This document shows, one piece after another, positions 1 through 8,474 of a stretch of DNA of 46,526 bases (its first letter is position 1; each line of letters opens with the position of its first letter). The DNA lies in contig JAQZBV010000038.1 of the NCBI GenBank assembly GCA_029237685.1, positions 1 through 46,526 on the forward strand, written 5' to 3'. Origin of the DNA: Cytophagaceae bacterium. GTDB taxonomy: Bacteria; Bacteroidota; Bacteroidia; Cytophagales; Cytophagaceae. Made by a program: the position numbers and the translations under genes. The notes under the pieces were generated by a model that did not search any database, was not told the DNA's origin, and saw nothing but the letters and a program-made list of their open reading frames with translations.

Positions 1-1850
1 TTAACAGCCCCAATAAAACAGTTTTTGTAAAAGATTCTTTTCACGAAGCGGTTATTCATAACAATTATTCTTTGTTTCATGGAAAACAAGAAGGCACAAA
101 GTGCGCGCCCTTGTATCAGTTGACTATAGAAGGAGGGGAAAGCAAAGAAATTATGCTGAGGTTGACGAATTGTAAATCGGAAGATCCCTTAGGACCGGAA
201 TTTCATGAATTGTTTCAAAGTCGAATTCAGGAAGCGGATGATTTTTACAAAGCGATGGAAGTTCCTGATCTGTCAGAAGACTTACGGAATATCCAACGAC
301 AGGCTTTCGCCGGCATGTTGTGGTGCAAGCAATATTACAACCTCGATGTAGAAGCATGGCTCAAAGGTGACCCGGGCCAGCCGAAACCTCCGGAAAGCAG
401 AAAGGCCGGACGCAATCACAATTGGTTATACCTCAACAATGCCGACATTCTAAGCATGCCCGACAAATGGGAATACCCCTGGTATGCGGCTTGGGACCTG
501 GCCTTTCATTGTGTGCCTTTAGCGATGTTGGATGCAGAGTTTGCCAAAGAACAACTGATCACGATCTTCCGCGAATGGTACATGAATCCCAACGGTCAGG
601 TGCCGGCTTATGAATGGAACTTTGGCGATGTGAATCCTCCTATGCATGCCTGGGCTGCATTGAAAGTATACGACATCGATAAGAGCAGAACAGGCAAAGG
701 AGACATCGATTTTCTGAAAAGGATGTTTCATAAGTTGATGCTCAACTTCACCTGGTGGGTCAACCGTAAAGACGAAGAAGGAAATAATTTATTCGAAGGT
801 GGCTTTCTTGGCTTAGATAACATCGGAGTGTTTGATCGCAGCAAGGAGTTGACGGAAGGAGGAATTCTCTCGCAAGTCGATGGAACCTGTTGGATGGGCA
901 TGTATACGCTCAACATGCTGGAAATAGCCATGGTGATTACCGAAGAGGATCCTGCCTATGAAGATGTGTGTACAAAATTTTTCGAACATTTTGTATACAT
1001 CGCGGAGTCGCTCAATCAATACGGTGTTCATAAGGAAGGTCTATGGAACGAGCAAGACGGTATCTTCTACGACAGACTGGAACGAAAGGATGGAAGCTCA
1101 TTGGAAATAAAAGTGAAATCTCTGGTTGGACTTACCGCTTTGTTTGCGACCTCTTACATTCCTTACGACAAGATCGATGAGTTTAAAAATTTCAAGCGCA
1201 ATATTACGTGGTTTTATAATTTCAGAAAAAACAATCACAAGTATTTACCCTTCGGTGAACCAAAGGAAAACCATCATTTGCTGTTATCCATTGTGCCGGA
1301 AGAGCGCTTTGCACGCATGTTGAAATTGATGTTGTGTGAAACGGAGTTCTTGTCAGACTCGGGCATTCGCTCTGTTTCGCGCTACCACAAAGACAATAAT
1401 TATGAATTAGACATCGATGGAGAAAAATATCCGATGTCCTATCAGCCCGGAGAATCAGATACCCGCATGTTCGGCGGCAATTCCAACTGGAGAGGTCCCG
1501 TATGGATTCCGATGAATTATCTGTTGGTAGAATCTTTGTACAAGTACTACGATTATTACGAGGATAATTTCAAAGTCGAATACCCCACGCATTCAGGTAC
1601 GTTTTTGAATTTGAAACAAGTCGCCGAAGAATTATCGAAGCGACTTATCGGCATTTTTGAAAAGAACGATCAAGGGCTGCGCAAAGTCCACGGCACCTAT
1701 GACATCTATGCCAAGGACCCTCATTTCAAAGATCTCATTTTATTTTACGAGTATTTCCATGGCGACAATGGCCGCGGTGTAGGTGCCAGTCACCAGACGG
1801 GTTGGACGGGTGTGGTGGCCGATATGATACAGAGGGTTTACGGCAAATAG
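1..1850 (+). CDS. GH63-family glucosidase-like glycoside hydrolase, 5' end outside the window
   Basis: The reading frame is open from base 3 to the stop at 1850 (about 616 residues), and residues before the first possible TTG start at 72 already fit the family, so the true start lies left of the window. The protein reads as the (alpha/alpha)6 catalytic half of GH63 enzymes (bacterial alpha-glucosidase or processing-glucosidase relatives). A WEYPWYAAWDLAFH stretch near 470-510 is where the family carries its acid Asp. The GNSNWRGPVWIPMNYLL segment near 1475-1520 and the C-terminal GASHQTGWTG near 1780-1806 are also typical. Substrate cannot be told from sequence: alpha-glucosides, trehalose-like or glucosylglycerate-like compounds are all possible. 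No signal peptide can be assessed because the N-terminus is missing. Confidence 0.85.
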   Translation, partial: NSPNKTVFVKDSFHEAVIHNNYSLFHGKQEGTKCAPLYQLTIEGGESKEIMLRLTNCKSEDPLGPEFHELFQSRIQEADDFYKAMEVPDLSEDLRNIQRQAFAGMLWCKQYYNLDVEAWLKGDPGQPKPPESRKAGRNHNWLYLNNADILSMPDKWEYPWYAAWDLAFHCVPLAMLDAEFAKEQLITIFREWYMNPNGQVPAYEWNFGDVNPPMHAWAALKVYDIDKSRTGKGDIDFLKRMFHKLMLNFTWWVNRKDEEGNNLFEGGFLGLDNIGVFDRSKELTEGGILSQVDGTCWMGMYTLNMLEIAMVITEEDPAYEDVCTKFFEHFVYIAESLNQYGVHKEGLWNEQDGIFYDRLERKDGSSLEIKVKSLVGLTALFATSYIPYDKIDEFKNFKRNITWFYNFRKNNHKYLPFGEPKENHHLLLSIVPEERFARMLKLMLCETEFLSDSGIRSVSRYHKDNNYELDIDGEKYPMSYQPGESDTRMFGGNSNWRGPVWIPMNYLLVESLYKYYDYYEDNFKVEYPTHSGTFLNLKQVAEELSKRLIGIFEKNDQGLRKVHGTYDIYAKDPHFKDLILFYEYFHGDNGRGVGASHQTGWTGVVADMIQRVYGK

Positions 1851-1880
1851 GAATTGAATATGAAATATATACTAGCGCCT

Positions 1881-1935
1881 GCTGGCGCAAGATTCTATCT
1901 TGTGCCTATCATCACATAGAGCATTTTGCTCGAGG
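1881..1935. repeat. Left inverted REP doublet flanking the RAYT gene
   Basis: This 55-bp block contains two hairpins: an arm GGCGCAAGAT paired with ATCTTGTGCC around a 3-nt loop, then GAGCA/TGCTC. It is repeated in inverted orientation at 2552-2605 with about 50 of 54 positions identical and one indel. It ends 6 bp before the RAYT stop codon. It fits the layout of REP sequences associated with Y1 transposases (inference). Confidence 0.8.
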
Positions 1936-1941
1936 CTTTTT

Positions 1942-2496
1942 TCAATCATCGGCCAATCGAATGAAACAAGAAAGCCCGGCATGGTTCCTGGCACTGCTGT
2001 ATAACCACTCCTCCGGCTGACTGACAAAACCAGAAACCACAGGATTCAGATGTATATAATCCATTTTTTGATAAAAGACTTCATCACTCCACAATTCGAT
2101 AGGATGGCTCTCGTGCTGCCAGAACTGAAAATCCTTAGTGTTTTTATTTCTTTTGCCAGCTCTTTGCATCATCCATAACATCCATTCTTTTCGACTTTCA
2201 TAATTAGTTTTTTCATCCGTCAATACTTCATGAAAACAAATGGAGGTATGTCGTTTTAAATCGCGAATGATGGCTTCCAGTTTATTTCGCCCATCAGTAG
2301 CTGCGATCATGTGAACATGGCTTGGCATGATGCAATAGCTGTATACTTCTAAACCTTTGTGATCTTGGCAGTACTGAATACTTTTGACGAGGATGTCTCG
2401 GTATTCGTTTCTTATGAAAAAACCTATCCAATTTACTACGGTGAACGTTACAAAATGGGGATGACGGTTATCGCCTACGCGGTATTTTCTGCTCAT
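1942..2496 (-). CDS. REP-associated tyrosine transposase (RAYT, Y1/HUH family)
   Basis: This 184-residue single-domain protein has the Y1 transposase signature: the metal-binding HUH pair H60-V-H62 inside YCIMPSHVHMI, and a catalytic tyrosine candidate Y147 in MDYIHLNPV. The phrase NPVVSGFVSQPEEWLYSSARNH is characteristic of RAYTs in Bacteroidota. RAYTs are relatives of IS200/IS605 TnpA that nick and join single-stranded DNA at REP hairpins and are usually kept as single-copy host genes. The gene sits alone between inverted two-hairpin repeats, so gene plus repeats make a compact 725-bp unit from 1881 to 2605. The length is normal and no frameshift is seen, so it is probably intact. Confidence 0.9.
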   Translation of the reverse strand: MSRKYRVGDNRHPHFVTFTVVNWIGFFIRNEYRDILVKSIQYCQDHKGLEVYSYCIMPSHVHMIAATDGRNKLEAIIRDLKRHTSICFHEVLTDEKTNYESRKEWMLWMMQRAGKRNKNTKDFQFWQHESHPIELWSDEVFYQKMDYIHLNPVVSGFVSQPEEWLYSSARNHAGLSCFIRLADD

Positions 2497-2551
2497 AAAA
2501 AATAAGTGTAAAAAGTGTATGTATTATTTTTGACTAATGTGTTTTATCATT

Positions 2552-2605
2552 CCCCGAGCAAATGCTCTATGTGGTGGTAGGCACAAGATAAAATCTTGCG
2601 CCAGC
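2552..2605. repeat. Right inverted REP doublet flanking the RAYT gene
   Basis: This is the inverted partner of 1881-1935. It contains GAGCA/TGCTC-type and GGCACAAGAT/ATCTTGCGCC hairpins. A GTAG tetranucleotide sits directly at the foot of the second hairpin (2577-2580), a hallmark described for REPs served by RAYTs. It lies 56 bp upstream of the RAYT start codon. Confidence 0.8.
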
Positions 2606-2622
2606 AACTTATAATTATTAAG

Positions 2623-2647
2623 CTAACAACTAACAACTAACAACTAA
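2623..2647. repeat. Heptamer tandem repeat (CTAACAA)x3.6
   Basis: There are three exact copies of CTAACAA plus CTAA in the gap between the RAYT unit and the histidine-kinase stop codon at 2650. The same heptamer occurs in inverted orientation, in the same copy number, at 46085-46109. Part of a wider family of intergenic 7-mer arrays in this window. Confidence 0.85.
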
Positions 2648-2649
2648 TT

Positions 2650-4890
2650 TCACACTTCCAAAAACGGAATCCAAAGCTTCACTTCCGTACCGCAAGCTTT
2701 CCCATCCGCATCCTTCAAATCATTGATCTGAATTTTATATTCTCCTTTTAGCGTTTGTTTCATTAATTCCAAGCGGTCGTGTGTGAGTTCCATAGCCACC
2801 GACGTATGACCGGGCTTGATGCGTTGACGGATAGCCGAAGAAGCATCGCGGCCTATGCCGTTGTCTCTGATGCTGCATTCGATGTGATCGCCGCTCTTCG
2901 TATAAGCAATTTCTATGTTACCTCTTTCTTTCAAATGCGTTACCCCATGTAAGATTGCATTTTCGATATAAGGTTGAGTGATCATCGGAGGAATGGTGAT
3001 AAAATCATCTTCCAGCGTTTCATCGAGGGTAATGGTATAGTCAAACTTGTTAGAGTTGCGCAACTGTTCCAATTCCAGGTACACGTTTAATATTTTTACT
3101 TCTTCCTGTATCGGAATGAACTGGTGCCTTGAACTTTCTAAAATATGGCGGATCAGTTTTGAAAACTTAGCAAGGTAACGCGCCGCTGAACTGTTGTCGT
3201 GCGAAGTAATGTAATATTGGATGGAGTTCAAGGCGTTGAAGATGAAATGCGGATTCATCTGAGCCCGCAGGAAACGCTGTTCGATCTCTGAACTCTGACG
3301 AAGTAATTTCTCCTGCTCTGCTTTTTGAGAAAGCTTGTAACGGTTGAACAACAGGAAGGTCAACACAGCGCCGGCAATAAGTGCCAGGAACAACAGGTAT
3401 TGCACCAATCGCTGGTTGCGCAAGGAAATTTCTTTCTGGTTAATTTCTAATTGCTTGATCAAATTCTGTTGATGTAAAGCAGCCATCTTAGCTTGCTTCT
3501 CCCGGTTTTCAATCGCTACACTTTCTTTCAGGGACAACAATTCTTTTTCACGGGATTGTCTGATCAGGGTTTGTTGCACCAGGTGCAAGCGGCCGATTTC
3601 TTTTTCCTGCTGCAACTGTACCTGTTTCGCCCTGATTTCATTCAATTCATTATGGCGTTGAATCAATTCGAGTTCGGCGGCTTTGTTTTTGCTTTCCAGC
3701 TGCACACGATTCAATTCGGCTTGTTGCAGTTCGTTTTCAGATAAGAGGGTTTGAATTCTACTCTCAAGTTTTTCCGCTTCCCGCAAACGATTGACCAATT
3801 CCCGTTCTTCCAGTTTGGAGCGGTGCATGATGGTGTCTTTTACGGCGACGTATTGACGGTAAGATTGTAAGGCGCTTTCATTGTCTTTTTGTAATTCGTG
3901 CGCCTGCCACAAAATGCGGTAACTCACTTCCATGAGATCAAACAATTTTTTGGAAGCCGCGATGCGTTCTGCGGCTTCAGCGAAGACGATGGCTTCGTTG
4001 TATTCTTTGAGGAACAAATGATTGGAAGCAATGTAATTGTACGTCCGTGCGGTTTCTTCCTGGTTGCCTTGCTTTTTATTTAACTCCAATGCCTTACCGA
4101 AATAATCGTTGGCTTTGTTGTAATTTCCTTCGGTCTGTTGCGCAATGCCGAGGTTGAGTAAAATGATGGCTAAGTTTTGCTTGGAAGAAGAAGAGGGATA
4201 ATAATCAAATGCTTTTTGAAAATAGATGAGCGCTTCCGAGTTCTGGTTTATTTTTTTTGAAGTAGCGCCGAGGTTATTGTAAGCATTGGATATTTCTGTA
4301 GAGTCTTTGAATGCCAATTGAAAATCCAACACTTTTTTTTCATAGACTAGTGCTTCGTTGTAATGGTCTGTCTTTTTTAGAATGTTGGCCAATTGATTGA
4401 CAATGTTCAATTTTTCTTTCTCTGTCCAGGCGTCGTTCCAGTTTTTGTATAAGGATTCATAGAGCGTTTGTGCTTTGTTGTAGCTTCCCAACAAACGATG
4501 GGCGTCCGCATTTTTCAATGCGATGGTTCTTTGATCGCTGGCGCTGAGGTATTGCGCATAAGAAGGATCAGAAGCTTTGTCATAATAATCAACAGCCTTC
4601 TCATAAACTCCCCATTGGTAGTACACATCTCCGATTTCTGACAAGATATAGGCCAGGCTGGAATAGTCTTCTATTTCTTCGTAATGGCGTTTGAGTTGAA
4701 AGAGCGTGTTGATGTATTGAGGATAATGTTTTTGCGCTTTGTATTGATCGGCTTGAAAGCGCAGCTCTTTAGCCTGAGGTATTTTTTTTGCCAAGGAAGA
4801 TTCCGCTACATCTTGTCCCATGGAAAATGTAAGACTGGCAAAATAAAAGAAAAGAAACAGAGGCGTCTGTTTAAAAAGAGAATGCCACAT
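2650..4890 (-). CDS. TPR-containing sensor histidine kinase (LytS/YehU-like His_kinase family)
   Basis: The 746-residue kinase has, in order: a signal peptide or anchor at 1-26, a helical TPR solenoid at about 30-345, a long Glu/Gln/Arg-rich coiled coil at about 350-490, one membrane helix at about 497-517 (LLFLALIAGAVLTFLLF), and the LytS-type phosphoacceptor module with NPHFIFNALNSIQ near residue 546. A GHKL ATPase domain follows, with PYIENAILHG (N box) and DNGIGRD (G1 box). The TPRs therefore sit outside the cytoplasm and probably sense a protein or envelope signal (inference). The adjacent upstream gene at 4892 encodes the cognate LytTR regulator with 1 bp between them, so both are co-transcribed. 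This is a common Bacteroidota architecture; the signal is unknown. Confidence 0.92.
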   Translation of the reverse strand: MWHSLFKQTPLFLFFYFASLTFSMGQDVAESSLAKKIPQAKELRFQADQYKAQKHYPQYINTLFQLKRHYEEIEDYSSLAYILSEIGDVYYQWGVYEKAVDYYDKASDPSYAQYLSASDQRTIALKNADAHRLLGSYNKAQTLYESLYKNWNDAWTEKEKLNIVNQLANILKKTDHYNEALVYEKKVLDFQLAFKDSTEISNAYNNLGATSKKINQNSEALIYFQKAFDYYPSSSSKQNLAIILLNLGIAQQTEGNYNKANDYFGKALELNKKQGNQEETARTYNYIASNHLFLKEYNEAIVFAEAAERIAASKKLFDLMEVSYRILWQAHELQKDNESALQSYRQYVAVKDTIMHRSKLEERELVNRLREAEKLESRIQTLLSENELQQAELNRVQLESKNKAAELELIQRHNELNEIRAKQVQLQQEKEIGRLHLVQQTLIRQSREKELLSLKESVAIENREKQAKMAALHQQNLIKQLEINQKEISLRNQRLVQYLLFLALIAGAVLTFLLFNRYKLSQKAEQEKLLRQSSEIEQRFLRAQMNPHFIFNALNSIQYYITSHDNSSAARYLAKFSKLIRHILESSRHQFIPIQEEVKILNVYLELEQLRNSNKFDYTITLDETLEDDFITIPPMITQPYIENAILHGVTHLKERGNIEIAYTKSGDHIECSIRDNGIGRDASSAIRQRIKPGHTSVAMELTHDRLELMKQTLKGEYKIQINDLKDADGKACGTEVKLWIPFLEV

Positions 4891-4891
4891 G

Positions 4892-5617
4892 TTAAGAGAG
4901 CGACATTAATTCTAAAAAAGTTTCTTTACGTCGACGCGCCACTTCCAACACAGAGCCGTCACTCATTTCAACGGTACTGGATTTTACGTTGAAGCCTTTC
5001 ACGTATTTTAGGTGGATAAGGTGAGACTTATGTATCCGGAAGAACAAATCGGCAGGTAAAATTTCTTCGTAATCTTTTAGGGGTTTGGAAGCCAGTACTT
5101 GTGTATTCTTGAATAGAAAAGAAGTATAATTGCTTTTCGCTTCGCATCGGATGAGCTCATCGATACGGAAGTATTGAAGTCCGTCGTGCAATTGAAGTCC
5201 GATCATTTGCAAACTGTTTCGATTAGCTAAAGCTGCTTCTTTTTGTTTATTGTTATCATCACGATCCAGCTTCAATAATTTTTTCTCTAAATCAATCAAT
5301 TGATCAGGATCGATGGGCTTGAGCAAATAATCCACCGCACTGAATCGAAAAGCTTTTACGGCATATTCATCATAGGCGGTAGTGAAAATGACTTTTAAAA
5401 CCGTTTCGCCTAATTGCTCTAACAGATCGAAGCCAGTGCCATCCTTCATTCGGATGTCCAAAAAGACGATATCCACAGAGTTATTTTTCAGGCAGGCCAA
5501 ACCATCACTCACCCCTTCGGCTTCTGCCACCACCTCGATTTGGCTGCAGAACATTTTTAAAGAAGAACGCAAAGCGTTTCTACTGGAAATTTCGTCGTCG
5601 ATGATGATCGCTTGCAT
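4892..5617 (-). CDS. LytTR-family response regulator
   Basis: The receiver domain starts MQAIIIDDEISSRNALR, so I place the start at 5617 rather than at the longer in-frame start at 5668. The phosphoacceptor is D54 in VDIVFLDIRMKDG, and the conserved Thr (FTTAYDEYAVKAF) and Lys (YLLKPID) are present. The C-terminal LytTR DNA-binding domain spans about 140-238, with FRIHKSHLIHLKYVKGF. It precedes and nearly touches its kinase gene. It is divergent from the TonB receptor at 5831, a plausible but unproven regulatory target. A 12-bp palindrome, AACTTGCAAGTT, lies in the divergent gap at 5700-5711. Confidence 0.93.
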   Translation of the reverse strand: MQAIIIDDEISSRNALRSSLKMFCSQIEVVAEAEGVSDGLACLKNNSVDIVFLDIRMKDGTGFDLLEQLGETVLKVIFTTAYDEYAVKAFRFSAVDYLLKPIDPDQLIDLEKKLLKLDRDDNNKQKEAALANRNSLQMIGLQLHDGLQYFRIDELIRCEAKSNYTSFLFKNTQVLASKPLKDYEEILPADLFFRIHKSHLIHLKYVKGFNVKSSTVEMSDGSVLEVARRRKETFLELMSLS

Positions 5618-5830
5618 AGTTGGTTCTTTAAAGCTTTCTATTTCCGAAATATGAACAGATTGCACCATTAGATTAGGAATCTCGTCCCGTTTTTTGCTAA
5701 ACTTGCAAGTTCAATGGGTAAGTTTAATAAAGAGCAACAGCAAAAGCAATTGTAAACACTGTTTCTTTAAAAGAGCTTCCAATCGTTTTTGGGGAAAAAC
5801 AAACACATGCTGCTTCGGCAGACGACTCAC

Positions 5831-7948
5831 ATGAAATACAGCTCAGCTATTCTTTTTTGTTTTTTTTGCGGAAACCTATTCGCACAGCAAACAGATTCCT
5901 TGACGTTTGAAAAGGTAAATGACAATGCACCGGAAAGTTCTTTCGACCTGCTGGATGTGCCGGTTCCAGAGGCTGTCAACGCGAAAGTATCGGTGGCTTC
6001 CAAGACAGAGGAAAGCAATACAGAGGCGCCTAGTTCTATTACGGTGTACACGGCCAATGACATCAATCGGCTGGGATACTATACATTGGAAGATCTGGCT
6101 TCCATTACATCGGGATATAGCGCCACGTATCAATACGGTGAAGTGGGTTTTGAAACCCGAGGACAATCTGCCGGCGGATTTAATAACAACAAGCATTTAC
6201 TATTGATCGACGGTATTCCGGTCAACTTTACCAGAAGTTACAAGGCACAGATCATGGAAGAATTGCCTTTGTTGTTCGCACAACGCGTAGAATTTTTGAA
6301 GGGCCCGGCATCCGCGCTATATGGAGTTTCTGCTTTTAGTGGGGTAGTGAACATTGTGCCGAAATCCGTAGAAGGAAGTTCTGAGCACATGGAAAACAAG
6401 ATTTCATTTGGTTCCAGAGACGGCAATCGTCGGTGGATGTCGAATGTGATGTTGCGCAATCAATGGTTTGACGTACAACTCAGCACCGGTTATTACGAGA
6501 AAGAAGCATCCGCCACTTACCTCTCAGATCCGCAGCGTGAGGACTACCGTTACTGGGACCGCAACCAATCTATTTTTTGTTATTGGTCAGCGACATTACG
6601 CAAAGGTCCGCTGAAAGGATTGAAGCAAGGCATCATCTACATGTACCGCAAAGGCGGCTTGGGAGAGTCTTTTATCGATGCCGGTTTTTCCTCAGAAGTC
6701 AATCGCATCAGTTGGAATAATATTACACCGTACTTACAGTACAAAAGAAAACTTTCACGCAGAATCGACTTGAACACCTATGTCAAGTTTAATAACTCCT
6801 CTGAAGAAGCCGCTTACCAGGTCAATAACACACCGAATACTATACCCAACTCTTCTGCCCTGTCTATCTATAAAAGCAATGTAGTCGATATGGAAGGCTT
6901 GTTTGAATTGCGCTATAAAATTTCAGAGCGTTCTTCTGTGATATCGGGCATCAATTATGATTGGCGGAAGGAAATGGGTAACCCGAGTTCTTATGCTTAC
7001 AACATCAAGTGGACCGGCACCACGGGCAATCCTTTTGCATATCCTTTGTCCACTGACTTTGCAGTGGCATCTCCTGGTTTTAGCACACTCTCTGCTTTTT
7101 TGCAATACAAAACCGAACTGAATATTTTGAAGGGTTTGATTGTCACTACAGGTTTACGCGAGGATATAGGATTTAACAAATTATTTAATTACTCGCAATT
7201 GTCTCCAAGAGTGGCCCTGGTGCAAAAAATAACCAATCACCTCAACCTGAAACTCATGGGCGGACGTGCCTTGCGTGCGCCCGGTATCAAAGAGATCGGA
7301 CAAAATGCACAATACATCAATGAATTGGGAAGAAACGGTTTTGAAAACCCTGAATTGTTTTCTGTGAAAGCAGAAGCGATACAAACATTGGAAGCGGCTC
7401 TCGTACAAAATTACGATAAGATCTATATTTCATTAACGGCTTTTCATAATGAAACAAGAGATGAAATTATACGTTCCGGGTTTTCTTACATTAAGGACAG
7501 TGTAGAAGTTCCCGGCAGCTGGTTCACCAACCGTCCAGGTGTGATCAAAGCACAAGGGTTTGAATTTGATTTGAAGGCAAGGCTAGGCAAGCAATGGGTT
7601 TTATTGTACAACATCGCCTACGCGGAGTCTAAAGACCAGGAAGGGAAAGAGCTGCCTTCTATTCCAACTTTCAAAACCAATCTCGGTGCCACCTTCACCT
7701 ACTCGCAACAATTTCCCTTAGCGATCACTTTGGTGGGTAAGTACATGTCCGGTTTTACCAATCAAACTAACGGCACCGCCTATCCTTCGCGGTTGATCGC
7801 AGACTTGAACATCATGTTTCCATTGATCAGCAATCTTTCCGGTGAATTGCAAGTCCGAAATCTCCTCGATGATAAAGCCATACTACCTTCTTCAGGTGTG
7901 CCTGGTGCAGGGCGTAGTTTCATGGCTACGCTGGCGATGAAGTTTTAA
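5831..7948 (+). CDS. TonB-dependent outer-membrane receptor
   Basis: I chose the ATG at 5831 because MKYSSAILFCFFCGNLFAQ is a textbook signal peptide; an in-frame start at 5789 would prepend 14 unrelated residues. The protein is 705 residues. The plug domain (about 50-170) includes APSSITVYTANDINRLGYYTLEDL and a plug end VEFLKGPASALYGVSAFSGVVNIV. The rest is a 22-strand barrel, ending in an aromatic-rich strand, FMATLAMKF. It has no N-terminal carboxypeptidase-like domain and no SusD partner, so it resembles siderophore or vitamin type receptors more than SusC. Substrate unknown. Confidence 0.9.
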   Translation: MKYSSAILFCFFCGNLFAQQTDSLTFEKVNDNAPESSFDLLDVPVPEAVNAKVSVASKTEESNTEAPSSITVYTANDINRLGYYTLEDLASITSGYSATYQYGEVGFETRGQSAGGFNNNKHLLLIDGIPVNFTRSYKAQIMEELPLLFAQRVEFLKGPASALYGVSAFSGVVNIVPKSVEGSSEHMENKISFGSRDGNRRWMSNVMLRNQWFDVQLSTGYYEKEASATYLSDPQREDYRYWDRNQSIFCYWSATLRKGPLKGLKQGIIYMYRKGGLGESFIDAGFSSEVNRISWNNITPYLQYKRKLSRRIDLNTYVKFNNSSEEAAYQVNNTPNTIPNSSALSIYKSNVVDMEGLFELRYKISERSSVISGINYDWRKEMGNPSSYAYNIKWTGTTGNPFAYPLSTDFAVASPGFSTLSAFLQYKTELNILKGLIVTTGLREDIGFNKLFNYSQLSPRVALVQKITNHLNLKLMGGRALRAPGIKEIGQNAQYINELGRNGFENPELFSVKAEAIQTLEAALVQNYDKIYISLTAFHNETRDEIIRSGFSYIKDSVEVPGSWFTNRPGVIKAQGFEFDLKARLGKQWVLLYNIAYAESKDQEGKELPSIPTFKTNLGATFTYSQQFPLAITLVGKYMSGFTNQTNGTAYPSRLIADLNIMFPLISNLSGELQVRNLLDDKAILPSSGVPGAGRSFMATLAMKF

Positions 7949-7986
7949 TACGTTAAAATAGAAATTTGATTTTTTAGGTAGGGGTG

Positions 7987-8275
7987 TTGCGTTAGGGATT
8001 GAGCCATTGTCTGAGCTCTCCCGCCACTGTTAAGATGGTATAACAGTTTACGCTAGAATGGCGGGAAGCGAGTGGCGAAAGCCCGACCCGAAGGGTAACG
8101 CCCTAATAAGAATTCGAAATGTCGTAAGCTTTAGAGTTCTAGAAAAAAGGTATTACTATTCATTAGCATATATAATTCTAAAAATTTTGTTTGATGAGGG
8201 CGTTCCCTACGGGCCGGGCTTTCGCCACTCTCCCGCTAAATGCGGGATCAAACAATGGCTCAATCCCTAACGCAA
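7987..8275. mobile_element. 289-bp non-coding fold-back (MITE-like) element
   Basis: Perfect 24-bp terminal inverted repeats (7987-8010 and 8252-8275, containing GCGTTAGGGATTGAGCCATT) enclose a second pair of inverted arms (8070-8104 and 8197-8230, 2 substitutions and 1 indel) containing GTGGCGAAAGCCCG and AACGCCCT. Between outer and inner arms each side has its own small hairpin with different loops (CCCGCC...GGCGGG left; TCCCGC...GCGGGA right). The 92-bp centre is AT-rich. A 70-residue open frame inside is an artefact of the palindrome. No clear target-site duplication and no transposase are visible, so mobility would have to be supplied in trans. It occupies most of the 525-bp gap between the TonB receptor and the M6 protease gene. 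The remaining 199 bp (8276-8474) show no convincing feature. Confidence 0.75.
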
Positions 8276-8474
8276 ATCCAATTGATTTAGCACTCCCATA
8301 TCTATAAAAGGACAAATCAAAGATTTAATTGTCGGCTTTCAATTAAGGAACTGATGGTCAAACGCCCATATTTTTTTTACGCTCCGTTAAATCACTATTC
8401 TTTGCCGTTCCCTCACTCTCTGTTGTCCGATAGAAAGTCGTCTTTAACTTCGTAGTATAAACAAAAAACCAACT

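Noticed and set aside
1802..2020. Short plus-strand frame running from the glucosidase into the RAYT
   Set aside because: It overlaps the coding end of the glucosidase in another frame and crosses the REP hairpins.
1881..2605. Classical DDE insertion sequence with terminal inverted repeats
   Set aside because: The encoded protein is a Y1/HUH RAYT, and the repeats are hairpin REPs and not simple TIRs with target duplications.
8058..8270. 70-residue open frame inside the fold-back element
   Set aside because: It is produced by the palindromic arms, has no hydrophobic core or known motif, and spans both inner arms.
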